From an uncultured Leucobacter sp. (GTDB lineage Bacteria > Actinomycetota > Actinomycetes > Actinomycetales > Microbacteriaceae), in the NCBI GenBank assembly GCA_937967375.1, contig CALCJF010000011.1, forward strand, positions 1 through 64,000: DNA of 64,000 bases. Direction: 5' to 3'. The position numbers were made by a program, and so were the translations under genes. The notes beneath the pieces are model-generated. The model saw only the letters and a program-made list of their open reading frames with translations, did not search any database and was not told where the DNA came from. Below are positions 1 to 8,390 of this stretch, in pieces. Within the stretch, counting starts at the first letter, position 1; the number at the start of each line of letters is the position of its first letter.

Positions 1-52
1 GGCATACGATTTCGTGATGTGACTGGAGTTCAGACGTGTGCTCTTCCGATCT
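1..52 (+). other. Illumina adapter remnant (non-genomic)
   Basis: Bases 19-52 match the 34-nt TruSeq index-side read adapter that ends in CTCTTCCGATCT. Bases 1-18 match the end of the P7 sequence followed by index CGTGAT, with two mismatches at 10-11. This is synthetic sequence at a contig end. Genomic sequence starts at 53. In one frame the adapter encodes the tell-tale peptide MCSSDL, and on the opposite strand EIGRAHV, so genes called across it have false ends. Confidence 0.97.
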
Positions 53-62
53 CCATCGTCTG

Positions 63-1052
63 GTGCCTCCCAAGTCTCCGTTGCCCCAGCGCGGCGGCCT
101 CGATGCCGCGTGGATGCGCACCGAAGATGTAAACCGTGAACGCCCTGCTCCGTGGGCGACGATGCGCGACTGGCTCGAGTTTCGGCTGAAGGGCAACCTC
201 GATGTAGATCGTGGGATCGCGGAGGCGCGATTCGTCTATCAAGATGGTGCGCCGGTGCTGGCTGGCGACGGGTACCTGCCGCATACCTTCGTGTGGTTTC
301 ATCGTGACCTTCGAGAAGAAGTGCCGGTGCCCGGCAAAGTGCACGTGCTCTACCGCGACGAGCGCATCGTTGTGGTCGATAAACCACCGTTCTTGTCTTC
401 GATTCCACGCGGGCGGCACATCACCGAGAGCGTCGTGGTGCGCATGCGCGAGGAGCTTGGACTGCCAGAGCTCACCCCCATGCACCGCCTCGATCGAGTG
501 ACGTCGGGGCTGCTCTTGCTCGCGACCGAGAAGCGTTGGCGTGGCGCGTACCAGTCGATGTTCATGCACGGCGGGTATGAGAAGCGCTATCGGGCGATCG
601 CGGCCCTTCGCGAGGATCTCGCCGAACCGATCACGGTGCGAAGCCACCTGGCGAAACAGCACGGTGTGATGTGCGCCGAAGAGATCGAGGGGCGCGAGCC
701 GAATTCTGCTTCGATCGTAGAGCTCGAGGCCGAACTGCCGACTGCCGTGGCGCCGACCATGTTCGCTCCGCTCGACGCATCGGGCGTGCCGCTCGCCGAG
801 GTGCCGCGGCTCGCGAGCTATCGTCTCACGCCGCTGACAGGAAAGACGCATCAACTGCGAATGCACCTATGGAAGCTCGGCATTCCGATCGTCGGCGATC
901 CGCTATACCCAGTCGAACGCGACGTCGCGATCGATGACTTCACCATCCCGTTGCAGCTGCTCGCGAGCGAACTCGACTTCGTAGACCCTATCGACGGCAC
1001 CGAGCACCACTTTGTGAGCGACCGTTCACTGCCACTCAAGAGCGATGCGTAG
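63..1052 (+). CDS. RluA-family RNA pseudouridine synthase
   Basis: Isomerises uridine to pseudouridine in rRNA or tRNA. The protein carries the RluA motif HRLDRVTSGLLLLA near residue 140, whose Asp is the expected catalytic nucleophile, and a C-terminal KTHQLRMHLWKLG block typical of the family. Starting at GTG 63 gives 329 residues, a normal family length, beginning VPPKSPLPQRGG. The frame stays open upstream into the adapter, so a start lost beyond the contig end is possible. Any annotation starting at 36 (MCSSDL...) is an adapter artefact. The specific uridine target cannot be assigned. Confidence 0.88.
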   Translation: MPPKSPLPQRGGLDAAWMRTEDVNRERPAPWATMRDWLEFRLKGNLDVDRGIAEARFVYQDGAPVLAGDGYLPHTFVWFHRDLREEVPVPGKVHVLYRDERIVVVDKPPFLSSIPRGRHITESVVVRMREELGLPELTPMHRLDRVTSGLLLLATEKRWRGAYQSMFMHGGYEKRYRAIAALREDLAEPITVRSHLAKQHGVMCAEEIEGREPNSASIVELEAELPTAVAPTMFAPLDASGVPLAEVPRLASYRLTPLTGKTHQLRMHLWKLGIPIVGDPLYPVERDVAIDDFTIPLQLLASELDFVDPIDGTEHHFVSDRSLPLKSDA

Positions 1053-1132
1053 CGGCGTTTGTCACCGCGTCGCAACCCCTTCGCTCGGCGCAATCGCGCG
1101 AGCTATGGTGTAGCCAACGAAGGGACGCAGAG

Positions 1133-1672
1133 ATGTCACGCGTCATGAATGGTGGCGGCGCATTTTTCACGATCGGGCATTCGAACCGAGAACTCGACGA
1201 GTTTCTCCAGATGCTCACCGAGCACCGCATTGAGACGGTCGTTGACGTGCGTAAGCTTGCCGGCTCTAGGCGTTACCCGCGGTTCAACGCAGACAACCTG
1301 GCCGGTGTGCTCGCCTCGCGAGGTATCGAGCTGGCTCGCTTCGAGGGGCTCACCGGCCGGCGCCCGGTTAGTAAGACTGTGCCATTCGAGACGAACGCCT
1401 GGTGGCAGAACCGCAGCTTTCACAACTACGCCCTCTCGGCCGAGTTCGCCGAGGCACTGCAAGGCTTGCTCGACCTTGGGCACGAGACGCGCATGGCCAT
1501 CATGTGCGCCGAAGCGGTCTGGTGGCGATGCCACCGTTGCATCATCGCCGACTACTTGCTTGCCGCCGGCGAGCAAGTGCGTCACCTGCTGGGGCCGGGT
1601 AGCGCTATCTCCGCGCAGATGAGCGAGGGAGCCGTACTCGCTCGCGCGACCGTGATCTATCCGGCTGTGTGA
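1133..1672 (+). CDS. DUF488 domain protein
   Basis: A 179-residue protein of the DUF488 family. Family hallmarks are the N-terminal FFTIGHSNR, then VVDVRKLAGSRRYPRFN, and a Cys-containing IMCAEAVWWRCHRCIIADYL block near residues 122-141. The biochemical function of the family is unsettled. AGGGA at 1121-1125 supports ATG 1133. It reads in the same direction as the upstream pseudouridine synthase, 80 bp away, and is followed by a strong inverted repeat. Confidence 0.85.
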   Translation: MSRVMNGGGAFFTIGHSNRELDEFLQMLTEHRIETVVDVRKLAGSRRYPRFNADNLAGVLASRGIELARFEGLTGRRPVSKTVPFETNAWWQNRSFHNYALSAEFAEALQGLLDLGHETRMAIMCAEAVWWRCHRCIIADYLLAAGEQVRHLLGPGSAISAQMSEGAVLARATVIYPAV

Positions 1673-1702
1673 TCCTTTGTATGTCGATGCCCCCCCTCAG
1701 AT

Positions 1703-1757
1703 AGACAGTCACTAAGTGCCGCCTCACCAGGTTCGGGGCGACACTTAGTGACTGTCT
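1703..1757. repeat. 16-bp perfect inverted repeat
   Basis: AGACAGTCACTAAGTG at 1703-1718 pairs perfectly with 1742-1757 across a 23-nt spacer. The inner part (CCGCC at 1719-1723 and GGGGCG at 1735-1740) can extend the stem with a bulge. It lies between the DUF488 gene and the amidotransferase gene. There is no T-tract, so it is not a textbook terminator. It could be a terminator, an operator or a small mobile palindrome. Confidence 0.75.
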
Positions 1758-1812
1758 GCGGATATCGATGCAGGCCAAATGGGGAGAGAATGGGAGCGAC
1801 GGAGGTGGCATC

Positions 1813-2703
1813 ATGTGTCGTTGGCTCGCGTATCTCGGATCGCCGATCGCGCTCGAAGACGTGCTCGTGAGGCCAAACCACTCGCTCATCGACCAGAGTC
1901 TGCTCGCGCGTGACCTCTACCTGCCAGGTGACCCGCTCGCGTCGCAGTTTCGGGGCAGCGCGTTTCCGACGAACGGCGACGGTTTCGGGGTGGCGTGGAC
2001 GGGGCGCGGGGGCACGCTCGGCCAGTACCGCCAGATCGATCCGGCCTGGGACAGCCAGAACCTGAGGCACTTGGCCGCGCAGATCGAGTCGGGCTGCTTT
2101 CTTGCGCACGTGAGAGCCGCTCCCGGTGGCACGATCTCTGAGCAGAACTGCCACCCGTTCGTGCACGGCGGCTGGATGTTTCAGCACAACGGCGAGGTGC
2201 CTTCCTTTAGCGCGCTCAAACGCGAACTGACCCTCGAAGTCGACCCCGCGCTGTACCCGTCGATCCTCGGTAATGCTGATTCTGAAGTCTGCTTCTATCT
2301 TGCGTTGACGTACGGGCTCGCTGGCGATCCCGTGGCTGCGATGAGCCGCATGGTGCGCAGGGTCGAGCGCGCTCGGCGGGAGCGTGGGATCGCCGACCCG
2401 TTTCGGGCCACCATGTGTGCGTCAGACGGCGACCGCCTGGTGGTGCTGCGTTGGGTGAGCCCCGAAACGTCGCCGGGCTTCTTCGCGATCGCCCCCTCGC
2501 TGTACCACTCGGCGGGAGCAACGATGCTGCGCACAACTGATGGCACCGAAGAAGTGCTGCCAAATGATGCGCAGCTGGTCGTCTCGGAGCCGCTCGAACT
2601 GCACTGGAGCAGCCACACCTGGAGCGAGGTGCCCGCAGGAATGATCGGCGTGTTCAGCCGCGATGGCGAAGCTGAGTTCAGCCCCGTCGACCTCTCGGCA
2701 TGA
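1813..2703 (+). CDS. Class II glutamine amidotransferase (YafJ/EgtC-like)
   Basis: An N-terminal-nucleophile (Ntn) glutamine amidohydrolase domain protein of 296 residues. ATG 1813 is chosen because GGAGG at 1801-1805 precedes it and because it places Cys at residue 2 (MCRWLAYLG), where Met removal exposes the nucleophile. HVRAAPGG and FQHNGEV are the expected glutamine-site and oxyanion motifs. No ergothioneine genes lie nearby, so EgtC function is not supported and the acceptor is unknown. The stop is 9 bp from that of the convergent glycosidase. Confidence 0.85.
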   Translation: MCRWLAYLGSPIALEDVLVRPNHSLIDQSLLARDLYLPGDPLASQFRGSAFPTNGDGFGVAWTGRGGTLGQYRQIDPAWDSQNLRHLAAQIESGCFLAHVRAAPGGTISEQNCHPFVHGGWMFQHNGEVPSFSALKRELTLEVDPALYPSILGNADSEVCFYLALTYGLAGDPVAAMSRMVRRVERARRERGIADPFRATMCASDGDRLVVLRWVSPETSPGFFAIAPSLYHSAGATMLRTTDGTEEVLPNDAQLVVSEPLELHWSSHTWSEVPAGMIGVFSRDGEAEFSPVDLSA

Positions 2704-2712
2704 ACCAGGCGC

Positions 2713-5106
2713 TTACACCCATGCGTTCAGTACGTACTCGCCCGTCACGCAGCCGCTGATGAGCCAACCACCCGCGACCTTGTCGAGCTTGATCTGCTCG
2801 ATCGACGCCGCCTCGAGCTCGGGCTGCTTCTCACCGGGAAACCACACCTGCAGGTCGCAGGACTCGGTGCCGGGCTCACCGGAACCACCCGCGTCGCCCT
2901 CGAACTCGAGCACCCCGTCGATCACGCGCAGGCTGCGCAGCTCGCCGGGAACGACGCGCGGGTAGGGGCGCGAGAGAATCTCGAGCAGGTCGCGACGCGG
3001 CTCGAGCCATTTGTTTGTTTCGCAGTCTTGCGGGATCAACCCATCGCCGGTTGCCTGCACGCCGTTTTGCGGGTCGCCGCACGCCTGCTTCCACACCCAG
3101 TACGCGCTGCCAAGCCCCCGCGCGTCTTCGGCAGCGGCATAGCGCTTCAACCGCTTCACCGAGTCGTCGCCCCAGTAGCCGTACTCGCCAGACCACAGTG
3201 CCGCGTCGTAGGCGTCGGCAGTGCGCTGGGCGAGCCCGAACTGACGCTCGATCGAAACGATTGGGGTGATGCCAAGGTCGCGATCCATCGTGATCGACTC
3301 GGCGTAGAGGTGCGGAGAGAACGCGATGTTCGCGTCGCTCGTGAAATCGGGGCGCGGGCCGGCCTCGAAGCCCAGACCGGACCAGAGAATCGAGGGCTCG
3401 ACGAACACGATCTGCGGGGCACCGGCATCGCGAATCTCGCTGATCGCATCGGCGTAGAACTCGCCGACCTTCAACGCAGTCGTCGCGGGAGCGGTCTCGC
3501 CGAAGCCCGGCTCGTTGAGCAGATCGAAGCCCGCGACGGTCGGCTCATCTTTGTACCGCGCCGCGAGGGTGCCCCAGGTTGCTGCAAGGGCGTCGCGCAC
3601 GCCGTTGGTGTTGTAGAAGAAGTGCTCGAAGGCGCGGTCGCCCGCTGGCGAGATGTCGCGCCCGGTGAACTGGCAGCGAGGTGCGCTGTCGGTGATGGTC
3701 GCCCATCCGGGTGCCCCGTCATAGCCCCACATGGGTTCGGTGCCGGGGCGGCAGTTCGTGCCGTCGCCGCTCGCCCCGTTGTACCAGCCGTCCTGGTGCA
3801 TATCGAGCACGATGCGCACGCCGGCTTCTTTGCCCCAGGCCACGATCTCGTCAACCTGTGCGAGATAGTCCTCGTCGTACTTGCCCCGTTGAGGCTCGAT
3901 CGCCGACCATGAGAGGCCGATCCGAATCACGTTGAAGCCGTACGATGCGATCGCCTGCACGTCGTCTTTGGTGAACGGAGTCGCCACCGGCTGCTCGGGA
4001 TCGTATTGGTAGAAGTCGACGAGGTTGTTCACGTTGACGCCGCGCAGCAGCACCCGGTTGCCGGTGCCGTCGGTGAGGTGCCCGTTCTCGACCCGCAGAT
4101 AGCCCTCTGGGGCATCTGCGGCGGCTCGCTGCGGCAGCGGCTGCACCACGAAGATGGTGGCGGCGAGGGCTGCGGCGAGCACTCCGCCCAGAATAGCGAA
4201 GGCGGGGCGTTCTGCCCTGCCGAGCACCGCACGCAGCCGGATGAGGGCGAAGGTGATGAGCGCGCCAACGCCGCCGACCGTCGCGCCGAGGGAGACGCCG
4301 TCGGCGATGCGCATGTAGCCAGAGGTGAGCGCCCACATGTCGAGGCCGATGCCGTCGACGATGATGGCGAGCAGAGAGATGAGCACCCCGAAGATTGCGC
4401 CGCCGACGACATAGCCGAGCCACGGCCCCAGCAGCCCGCACGGCACTTTTCGGCGCAGCAACTGCACGCCGAGCCAGGTGCAGGCGAACCAGAGCAAGAG
4501 CGCAAACAGCAGGGGCAGTAGCGAACGGCCGATCAGCGGCACCGGCAGCGTCTCAGCCGAGACTGGCACCGCCCACCAATAGCCCCACGGCAGCACGGCG
4601 AGGGCCGCAACGGTGAGGAGTCCCGGCCAGACGATAAGCTCGCCTGTTGCGGCGGGGGAGTCGAACCAGGCCTCGCGCGCCTCATAGTCGGCTCGGCCCC
4701 CGAAAATACGGGTGATCAGCGCGACCAGAAATGTCGCGGGCACGGCCTTCGCGAGCACGTACCCCGAGCCCCAGGCAGCTAGCGGCAGATCGAGGGTCAT
4801 CGCGAACAAAGTCGCGAACTGGGCGAGCGTGACCGCCCAGATGCCGGCGAGCCACATCACCCAGAAGCGATCGCCCACGCGCGCGGCAGCGAACCAGATC
4901 GCCGCGAGCAGCACCGGCACGAAGACGATGTAGCGGGCGATGGGCCACCAGAGCTGGGCCTGCGGCATGCCGCCGGGCCAGCCGACCAGGGCGAGCAGGC
5001 CGGTTGGGTCTGCGATGAGCTGTGCGATCACCAGCACGAACATCACGAGAACGGCGATCAGGGGGCGCCGCATGCTGCGCTTCGCACTTCGCTGTGCTGA
5101 GACCAT
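2713..5106 (-). CDS. Membrane-anchored GH5 glycoside hydrolase
   Basis: A 797-residue protein. The first about 320 residues hold many hydrophobic segments (roughly nine), the first in RRPLIAVLVMFVLVIAQL. The rest, from about 330, is a glycoside hydrolase family 5 TIM barrel with LLRGVNVNN, VLDMHQDGW, the acid/base Glu in FDLLNEPGF (near 530) and the nucleophile Glu in SGEYGYWGD (near 640). The DMHQDGW style resembles endoglycoceramidase-type GH5 members, but the substrate is not proven. ATG 5106 (MVSAQRSAKRS) starts just before the first membrane segment; the open frame runs further upstream but overlaps yaeQ. The catalytic part probably faces outside. It follows yaeQ by 44 bp on the same strand. 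Confidence 0.85.
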   Translation of the reverse strand: MVSAQRSAKRSMRRPLIAVLVMFVLVIAQLIADPTGLLALVGWPGGMPQAQLWWPIARYIVFVPVLLAAIWFAAARVGDRFWVMWLAGIWAVTLAQFATLFAMTLDLPLAAWGSGYVLAKAVPATFLVALITRIFGGRADYEAREAWFDSPAATGELIVWPGLLTVAALAVLPWGYWWAVPVSAETLPVPLIGRSLLPLLFALLLWFACTWLGVQLLRRKVPCGLLGPWLGYVVGGAIFGVLISLLAIIVDGIGLDMWALTSGYMRIADGVSLGATVGGVGALITFALIRLRAVLGRAERPAFAILGGVLAAALAATIFVVQPLPQRAAADAPEGYLRVENGHLTDGTGNRVLLRGVNVNNLVDFYQYDPEQPVATPFTKDDVQAIASYGFNVIRIGLSWSAIEPQRGKYDEDYLAQVDEIVAWGKEAGVRIVLDMHQDGWYNGASGDGTNCRPGTEPMWGYDGAPGWATITDSAPRCQFTGRDISPAGDRAFEHFFYNTNGVRDALAATWGTLAARYKDEPTVAGFDLLNEPGFGETAPATTALKVGEFYADAISEIRDAGAPQIVFVEPSILWSGLGFEAGPRPDFTSDANIAFSPHLYAESITMDRDLGITPIVSIERQFGLAQRTADAYDAALWSGEYGYWGDDSVKRLKRYAAAEDARGLGSAYWVWKQACGDPQNGVQATGDGLIPQDCETNKWLEPRRDLLEILSRPYPRVVPGELRSLRVIDGVLEFEGDAGGSGEPGTESCDLQVWFPGEKQPELEAASIEQIKLDKVAGGWLISGCVTGEYVLNAWV

Positions 5107-5150
5107 GCTCGTTATCTTATTGGTTGGCTGTCGAAAAGCGACAGCACTCT

Positions 5151-5690
5151 CTAAATGACGTCGTGCGTCTGCACGGTCGTCACCAGCGAGGTGTCGTTGA
5201 GCTCGAAGTAGAGCTCGCCCTCGGTCACCGAGACCGACAGCGCGTTGCGTCGCTCGATCGAACGAGTCGCCTCGTCGATGAACTTCGGGTCGAAGCTGCG
5301 CAACACCAGCTGCTCGGCGCGGTGAATCGTCTTGCCCTCCCAAGAAGTGAGCACCTTCTGTGGGTCGCGGTGGGTATAGACCGCCGTATAGTCGGCGAGC
5401 TTTGAGCCGAAGTGCACGCGGGCGGCGTCGGGGGAGCCGACTTCGATCCACGCGGTGATCTTGCCGGTGAGATCCTTTGCGAGCACCGCCGGCTCGACGG
5501 CCGTCGAAACCCCGCCGCCGAACTCGATGCCCTCGCGATACTCCAGGCAGTACGCGAGAATGCGCGTCAGCATGAACGCGTCGGTTTCTGAAGGGTGGCG
5601 GGCGACGCGCAGCGTCAGGTCTTCGTAGACCCCGCGGTCGACGTCGGCGAGTTTCACGGTAAATACGAGGATCGTCGAGCCGATAGCCAT
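5151..5690 (-). CDS. yaeQ: YaeQ family protein
   Basis: A 179-residue YaeQ-family protein starting MAIGSTILVFTVKL. Typical family features are DLTLRVARHPSET, MLTRILAYCLEY and a WIEVGSPDA block. The fold of this family resembles PD-(D/E)XK nucleases, but no role is firmly established. The start at 5690 matches the usual family N-terminus; the frame is open further upstream without a family match. It may be cotranscribed with the downstream GH5 gene. Confidence 0.85.
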   Translation of the reverse strand: MAIGSTILVFTVKLADVDRGVYEDLTLRVARHPSETDAFMLTRILAYCLEYREGIEFGGGVSTAVEPAVLAKDLTGKITAWIEVGSPDAARVHFGSKLADYTAVYTHRDPQKVLTSWEGKTIHRAEQLVLRSFDPKFIDEATRSIERRNALSVSVTEGELYFELNDTSLVTTVQTHDVI

Positions 5691-5806
5691 AGCTGTCGAT
5701 CTTAGCGGGCAACGGGTCAGGCTACCCGAGATCACGTCAGACGCAACCCCTGTGTGCGTGCGAGCATCTTCGGTTAGAACGGAGAAGAGGGAAGGAGCTG
5801 CGCAGC

Positions 5807-6250
5807 GTGAAGAACCAGATTCTGGATCGGGTGGCGACGCCTGAAGAACATGCCGAGTTGGCGCGGTCGGTCGGTTGGGAGTCTCACTTCGATGATCGCC
5901 TGCGCGCCGACGCGCTCGCCGCCTCTGTCGCGGGCGTGGTCTGCGTCGACGCTTCCGGGCGAGTGATCGGGGCCGCGCGCGCCGTGGGTGACGGGCTGCA
6001 GTACGCGTACGTGCAAGACGTCATGGTGCACCCAGAGCGCAGTGATGAAGGCATAGCGACGGCGATGGTCGAACGGATCTTGGAACTGCTGCAACCCGGC
6101 CCTGGCACCGAACTTTTTGTCGGGCTCTTCGCGAGCGATGCCGCCGTCGGGGTCTACGAATCCCTCGGGTTCACGACCGAGGGCGCCGTTGGCATGCACC
6201 GGAGGATCGCTGTGCCCGCCGAGACGCCCTGTGGCGAGAAGTCTTCTTAG
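5807..6250 (+). CDS. GNAT family N-acetyltransferase
   Basis: A 147-residue GCN5-related acetyltransferase. It has the conserved strand and acetyl-CoA loop VQDVMVHPERSDEGIATAMV (a diverged Q/RxxGxG/A loop) and ends with the usual VGVYESLGFTTEG motif. The GTG start at 5807 is supported by GAAGGAG at 5791-5797. The substrate amine cannot be predicted. It is 82 bp before the diiron protein gene, in the same direction. Confidence 0.85.
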   Translation: MKNQILDRVATPEEHAELARSVGWESHFDDRLRADALAASVAGVVCVDASGRVIGAARAVGDGLQYAYVQDVMVHPERSDEGIATAMVERILELLQPGPGTELFVGLFASDAAVGVYESLGFTTEGAVGMHRRIAVPAETPCGEKSS

Positions 6251-6332
6251 CGCAGGCACGGTCGGCCGGTCAAGGGGCTGGCCGGGGCGCTGTCGACCCG
6301 AGAGGCTTGGCAGAACGTCGATCGGAGGTCTC

Positions 6333-7391
6333 ATGCCAGCGCAACCGCTCACCGACCGCGCATCCAGTGTGCAAGGTGACATTCATGTGCAGGCCCGCGG
6401 CCCACTCAGCGAGGCGGTGCTGCGGGCGCTCACGGGCATCCGCGACGCGGAGGGGCTCGGTGCACTCGCGAGCAGCGCTGTTGACCGGGCCGTCAACGTG
6501 ACGCACGACGACGACCTGCAGCTGGCACTCTTCGTGCTCTACGCCTCGTCGTACGGTTCGCTCGAGGCGCTCGACCCAACGCAGGAGTGGAACCCCGACC
6601 TCATCGAAGCGCGTCGCATTATCGAGCGCGCCTTCGAGCAGGAACTGCGCGAGCGGGTGCCACTGCCAGCTCTGCCCGAGCCAACGGTCGACGACGTGGC
6701 TCGTGCCTTGTTCGCGCTCACCTCAGAGGATGCGGGCCCAAGCCTCTCTCGCTACCTCGCGAAACGAGCAACCAAACAGCAGGCGCTCGAGTTCTTGGTG
6801 CAGCGCTCGATCTACACACTGCGCGAGGCCGACCCGCACTCGTGGGCCATACCGCGCCTCACCGGCAAGCCCAAGGCCGCGCTCGTCGAGATTCAGTCTG
6901 ACGAATACGGTGGCGGGCGCCCCGATCGGGTGCACGCAGGGATGTTCGCGAAGACGATGCGGGGCGTGGGGCTCGACGCGAGCTATGGCGCTTATCTGGG
7001 CGCGGTGCCGGCCGTGACGTTGGCGTCGCAGAATATGATGTCGATGTTCGGTCTCAACAGGCGGTTGCTCGGCGCGATCGTCGGGCATCTCGCGGCCTTC
7101 GAGATGACCTCGTCGATTCCGAACCGGATGTACGGCGACGGGTTTCGACGGCTTGGTTTCGGCGACGACGTGAACGATTATTTCGATGAGCACGTCGAGG
7201 CAGACGCGGTGCATGAGCAGATCGCGGGTCGCGATCTCGCCGGTTCTCTCGCAGAGGATCGGCCGGGCCTGTTGCCCGACGTCATGTTCGGTGCGGCTGC
7301 GTGTATCACGGTCGACGGCTGGGTGGCATCGCACATGCTCTCGAGCTTCGAACGGGGCGTGTCATCGCTGCGCGAGGGGTACACGCTGTGA
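6333..7391 (+). CDS. Iron-containing redox enzyme (haem-oxygenase-like diiron)
   Basis: A 352-residue protein of the haem-oxygenase-like diiron (HDO) type. The central EIQSDEYGGG block and the later AFEMTSS and ADAVHEQI blocks supply Glu, Asp and His residues in the pattern of diiron ligands. ATG 6333 is preceded by GGAGG at 6324-6328; the frame is open upstream through the GNAT gene but not as coding sequence. The stop overlaps the start of the CDGSH gene by four bases (GTGA), so the two are translationally coupled and probably act together, with the Fe-S protein as a plausible electron or iron partner. The substrate is unknown. Confidence 0.82.
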   Translation: MPAQPLTDRASSVQGDIHVQARGPLSEAVLRALTGIRDAEGLGALASSAVDRAVNVTHDDDLQLALFVLYASSYGSLEALDPTQEWNPDLIEARRIIERAFEQELRERVPLPALPEPTVDDVARALFALTSEDAGPSLSRYLAKRATKQQALEFLVQRSIYTLREADPHSWAIPRLTGKPKAALVEIQSDEYGGGRPDRVHAGMFAKTMRGVGLDASYGAYLGAVPAVTLASQNMMSMFGLNRRLLGAIVGHLAAFEMTSSIPNRMYGDGFRRLGFGDDVNDYFDEHVEADAVHEQIAGRDLAGSLAEDRPGLLPDVMFGAAACITVDGWVASHMLSSFERGVSSLREGYTL

Positions 7392-7588
7392 GCGACGAGG
7401 CTCCGAGCATCACGCCGTATCCCGACGGGCCGTTGCTGCTGCGCGGCGAGGTCGAGTTGCTGACTTCGGATGGCGAGCGTATCGAGCGACACCGCCGCAC
7501 GGTGGCTCTTTGCCGCTGCGGGCTCTCGACGATCAAGCCCTTCTGTGACGGCACCCACAAGGCGGCGGGGTTTCGCACCGAAGATTGA
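7388..7588 (+). CDS. CDGSH iron-sulfur domain protein
   Basis: A 66-residue protein with one CDGSH-type [2Fe-2S] site: C42, C44, C53 and H57 in CRCGLSTIKPFCDGTH. The GTG start at 7388 overlaps the TGA of the diiron gene. Proteins of this type bind a labile 2Fe-2S cluster and act in redox or Fe-S transfer. Coupling to the diiron enzyme suggests a shared pathway. Confidence 0.9.
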   Translation: MSDEAPSITPYPDGPLLLRGEVELLTSDGERIERHRRTVALCRCGLSTIKPFCDGTHKAAGFRTED

Positions 7589-7596
7589 ACTTCCGG

Positions 7597-7632
7597 CGGG
7601 CGCGGACTCAATTAGGGGGAGGCCCGCGCCCG
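7597..7632 (+). terminator. GC-rich hairpin after the CDGSH gene
   Basis: CGGGCGCGG at 7597-7605 pairs perfectly with 7624-7632 across an 18-nt loop, 8 bp after the stop codon. There is no clear T-run, so terminator activity is likely but not certain. The remaining 165 bp to the next gene show no further gene. Confidence 0.5.
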
Positions 7633-7798
7633 ACCGGTCGATCCACCGCTATTGCTTGATCACTCGGCCTCGCCCCGCGCCGTTCTGCTTGGGTCTTAAG
7701 CAACTGGGCAGAAAACGTTGCCTCAGCCGTCGCGAGACAACACCTACTGCCCACCTGCTTTGCGTGATCGGTGAGAGGCGGTGGTTAGAGTAAATAAG

Positions 7799-8329
7799 GT
7801 GAGCTTTCAACACGCATGGCCACGGACCACCTTCTTCGCCGCGTACGGTGACACCGCAACGGGCCAATGGCACCCCGCGCATGCGGTGCTTGACCAGGGC
7901 ATGGTGACCCTGTGGATCATGACCCCCACCGGCTGGGCGCAGGCGTTTAGCCTGCCCGCCGCACAGGTCAGGGTGAGCTCTGCGACGCACCGCACTACGC
8001 TCGTCGCCGGTGGTCGCAGCTACCCGTTGCTCGCCGATCAGGCCTCGATCGCTCGCGCGAACGCACTCACCACGGCGGGTCTCGCCGCGAGCATGCTCGA
8101 CCTCGACACGCTCAGAGCCTGGACCCACTTTGCTCGTTTTGCGAACCAGGGGCGAGCCGCCGACGCGTTCGCGGCTGCCGGTGGGCACGAGTTTCTTGCC
8201 GCGATGCGCTCATCGGGCGCAAGCGTGTCGCGCACGGGCTACGGGGCGATCATGGGGATCGGCTGCGGGTGTGGTCTCTTGATCGCGCTCGGCACACTCG
8301 CGGTCATGGTCGCGGTGACGATGGGCTAG
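7799..8329 (+). CDS. Hypothetical protein with C-terminal membrane segment
   Basis: I do not recognise this 176-residue protein. It has a soluble N-terminal region starting VSFQHAWPRTTFFAAYGDT and a single hydrophobic segment near the C-terminus (GYGAIMGIGCGCGLLIALGT and following), suggesting a tail-anchored protein. GTG 7799 is preferred over GTG 7781: a -10-like TAGAGT at 7786-7791 lies 7 nt upstream, which fits a leaderless mRNA, and there is no Shine-Dalgarno sequence. It lies 61 bp before the ABC-F gene. Confidence 0.6.
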   Translation: MSFQHAWPRTTFFAAYGDTATGQWHPAHAVLDQGMVTLWIMTPTGWAQAFSLPAAQVRVSSATHRTTLVAGGRSYPLLADQASIARANALTTAGLAASMLDLDTLRAWTHFARFANQGRAADAFAAAGGHEFLAAMRSSGASVSRTGYGAIMGIGCGCGLLIALGTLAVMVAVTMG

Positions 8330-8390
8330 CGTGCTGCGAGTCGGATGCGGCCCGTCGTCGTCGCACTGCGGGCTTCAATAGGCTAGTCGC

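Noticed and set aside
36..62. Start codon at 36 giving MCSSDLHRL before the pseudouridine synthase
   Set aside because: These residues are encoded by adapter sequence (19-52); GTG 63 is the first plausible genomic start.
30..866. Long minus-strand open frame of 278 codons
   Set aside because: Antisense shadow of the RluA-type gene; it begins in adapter (EIGRAHV) and matches no family.
1813..2703. EgtC, ergothioneine biosynthesis
   Set aside because: The class II amidotransferase fold fits, but no egtA, egtB, egtD or egtE neighbour is present.
3028..3912. Plus-strand open frame of 294 codons inside the GH5 gene
   Set aside because: No family match; the minus-strand GH5 catalytic residues are intact, so this is a high-GC shadow.
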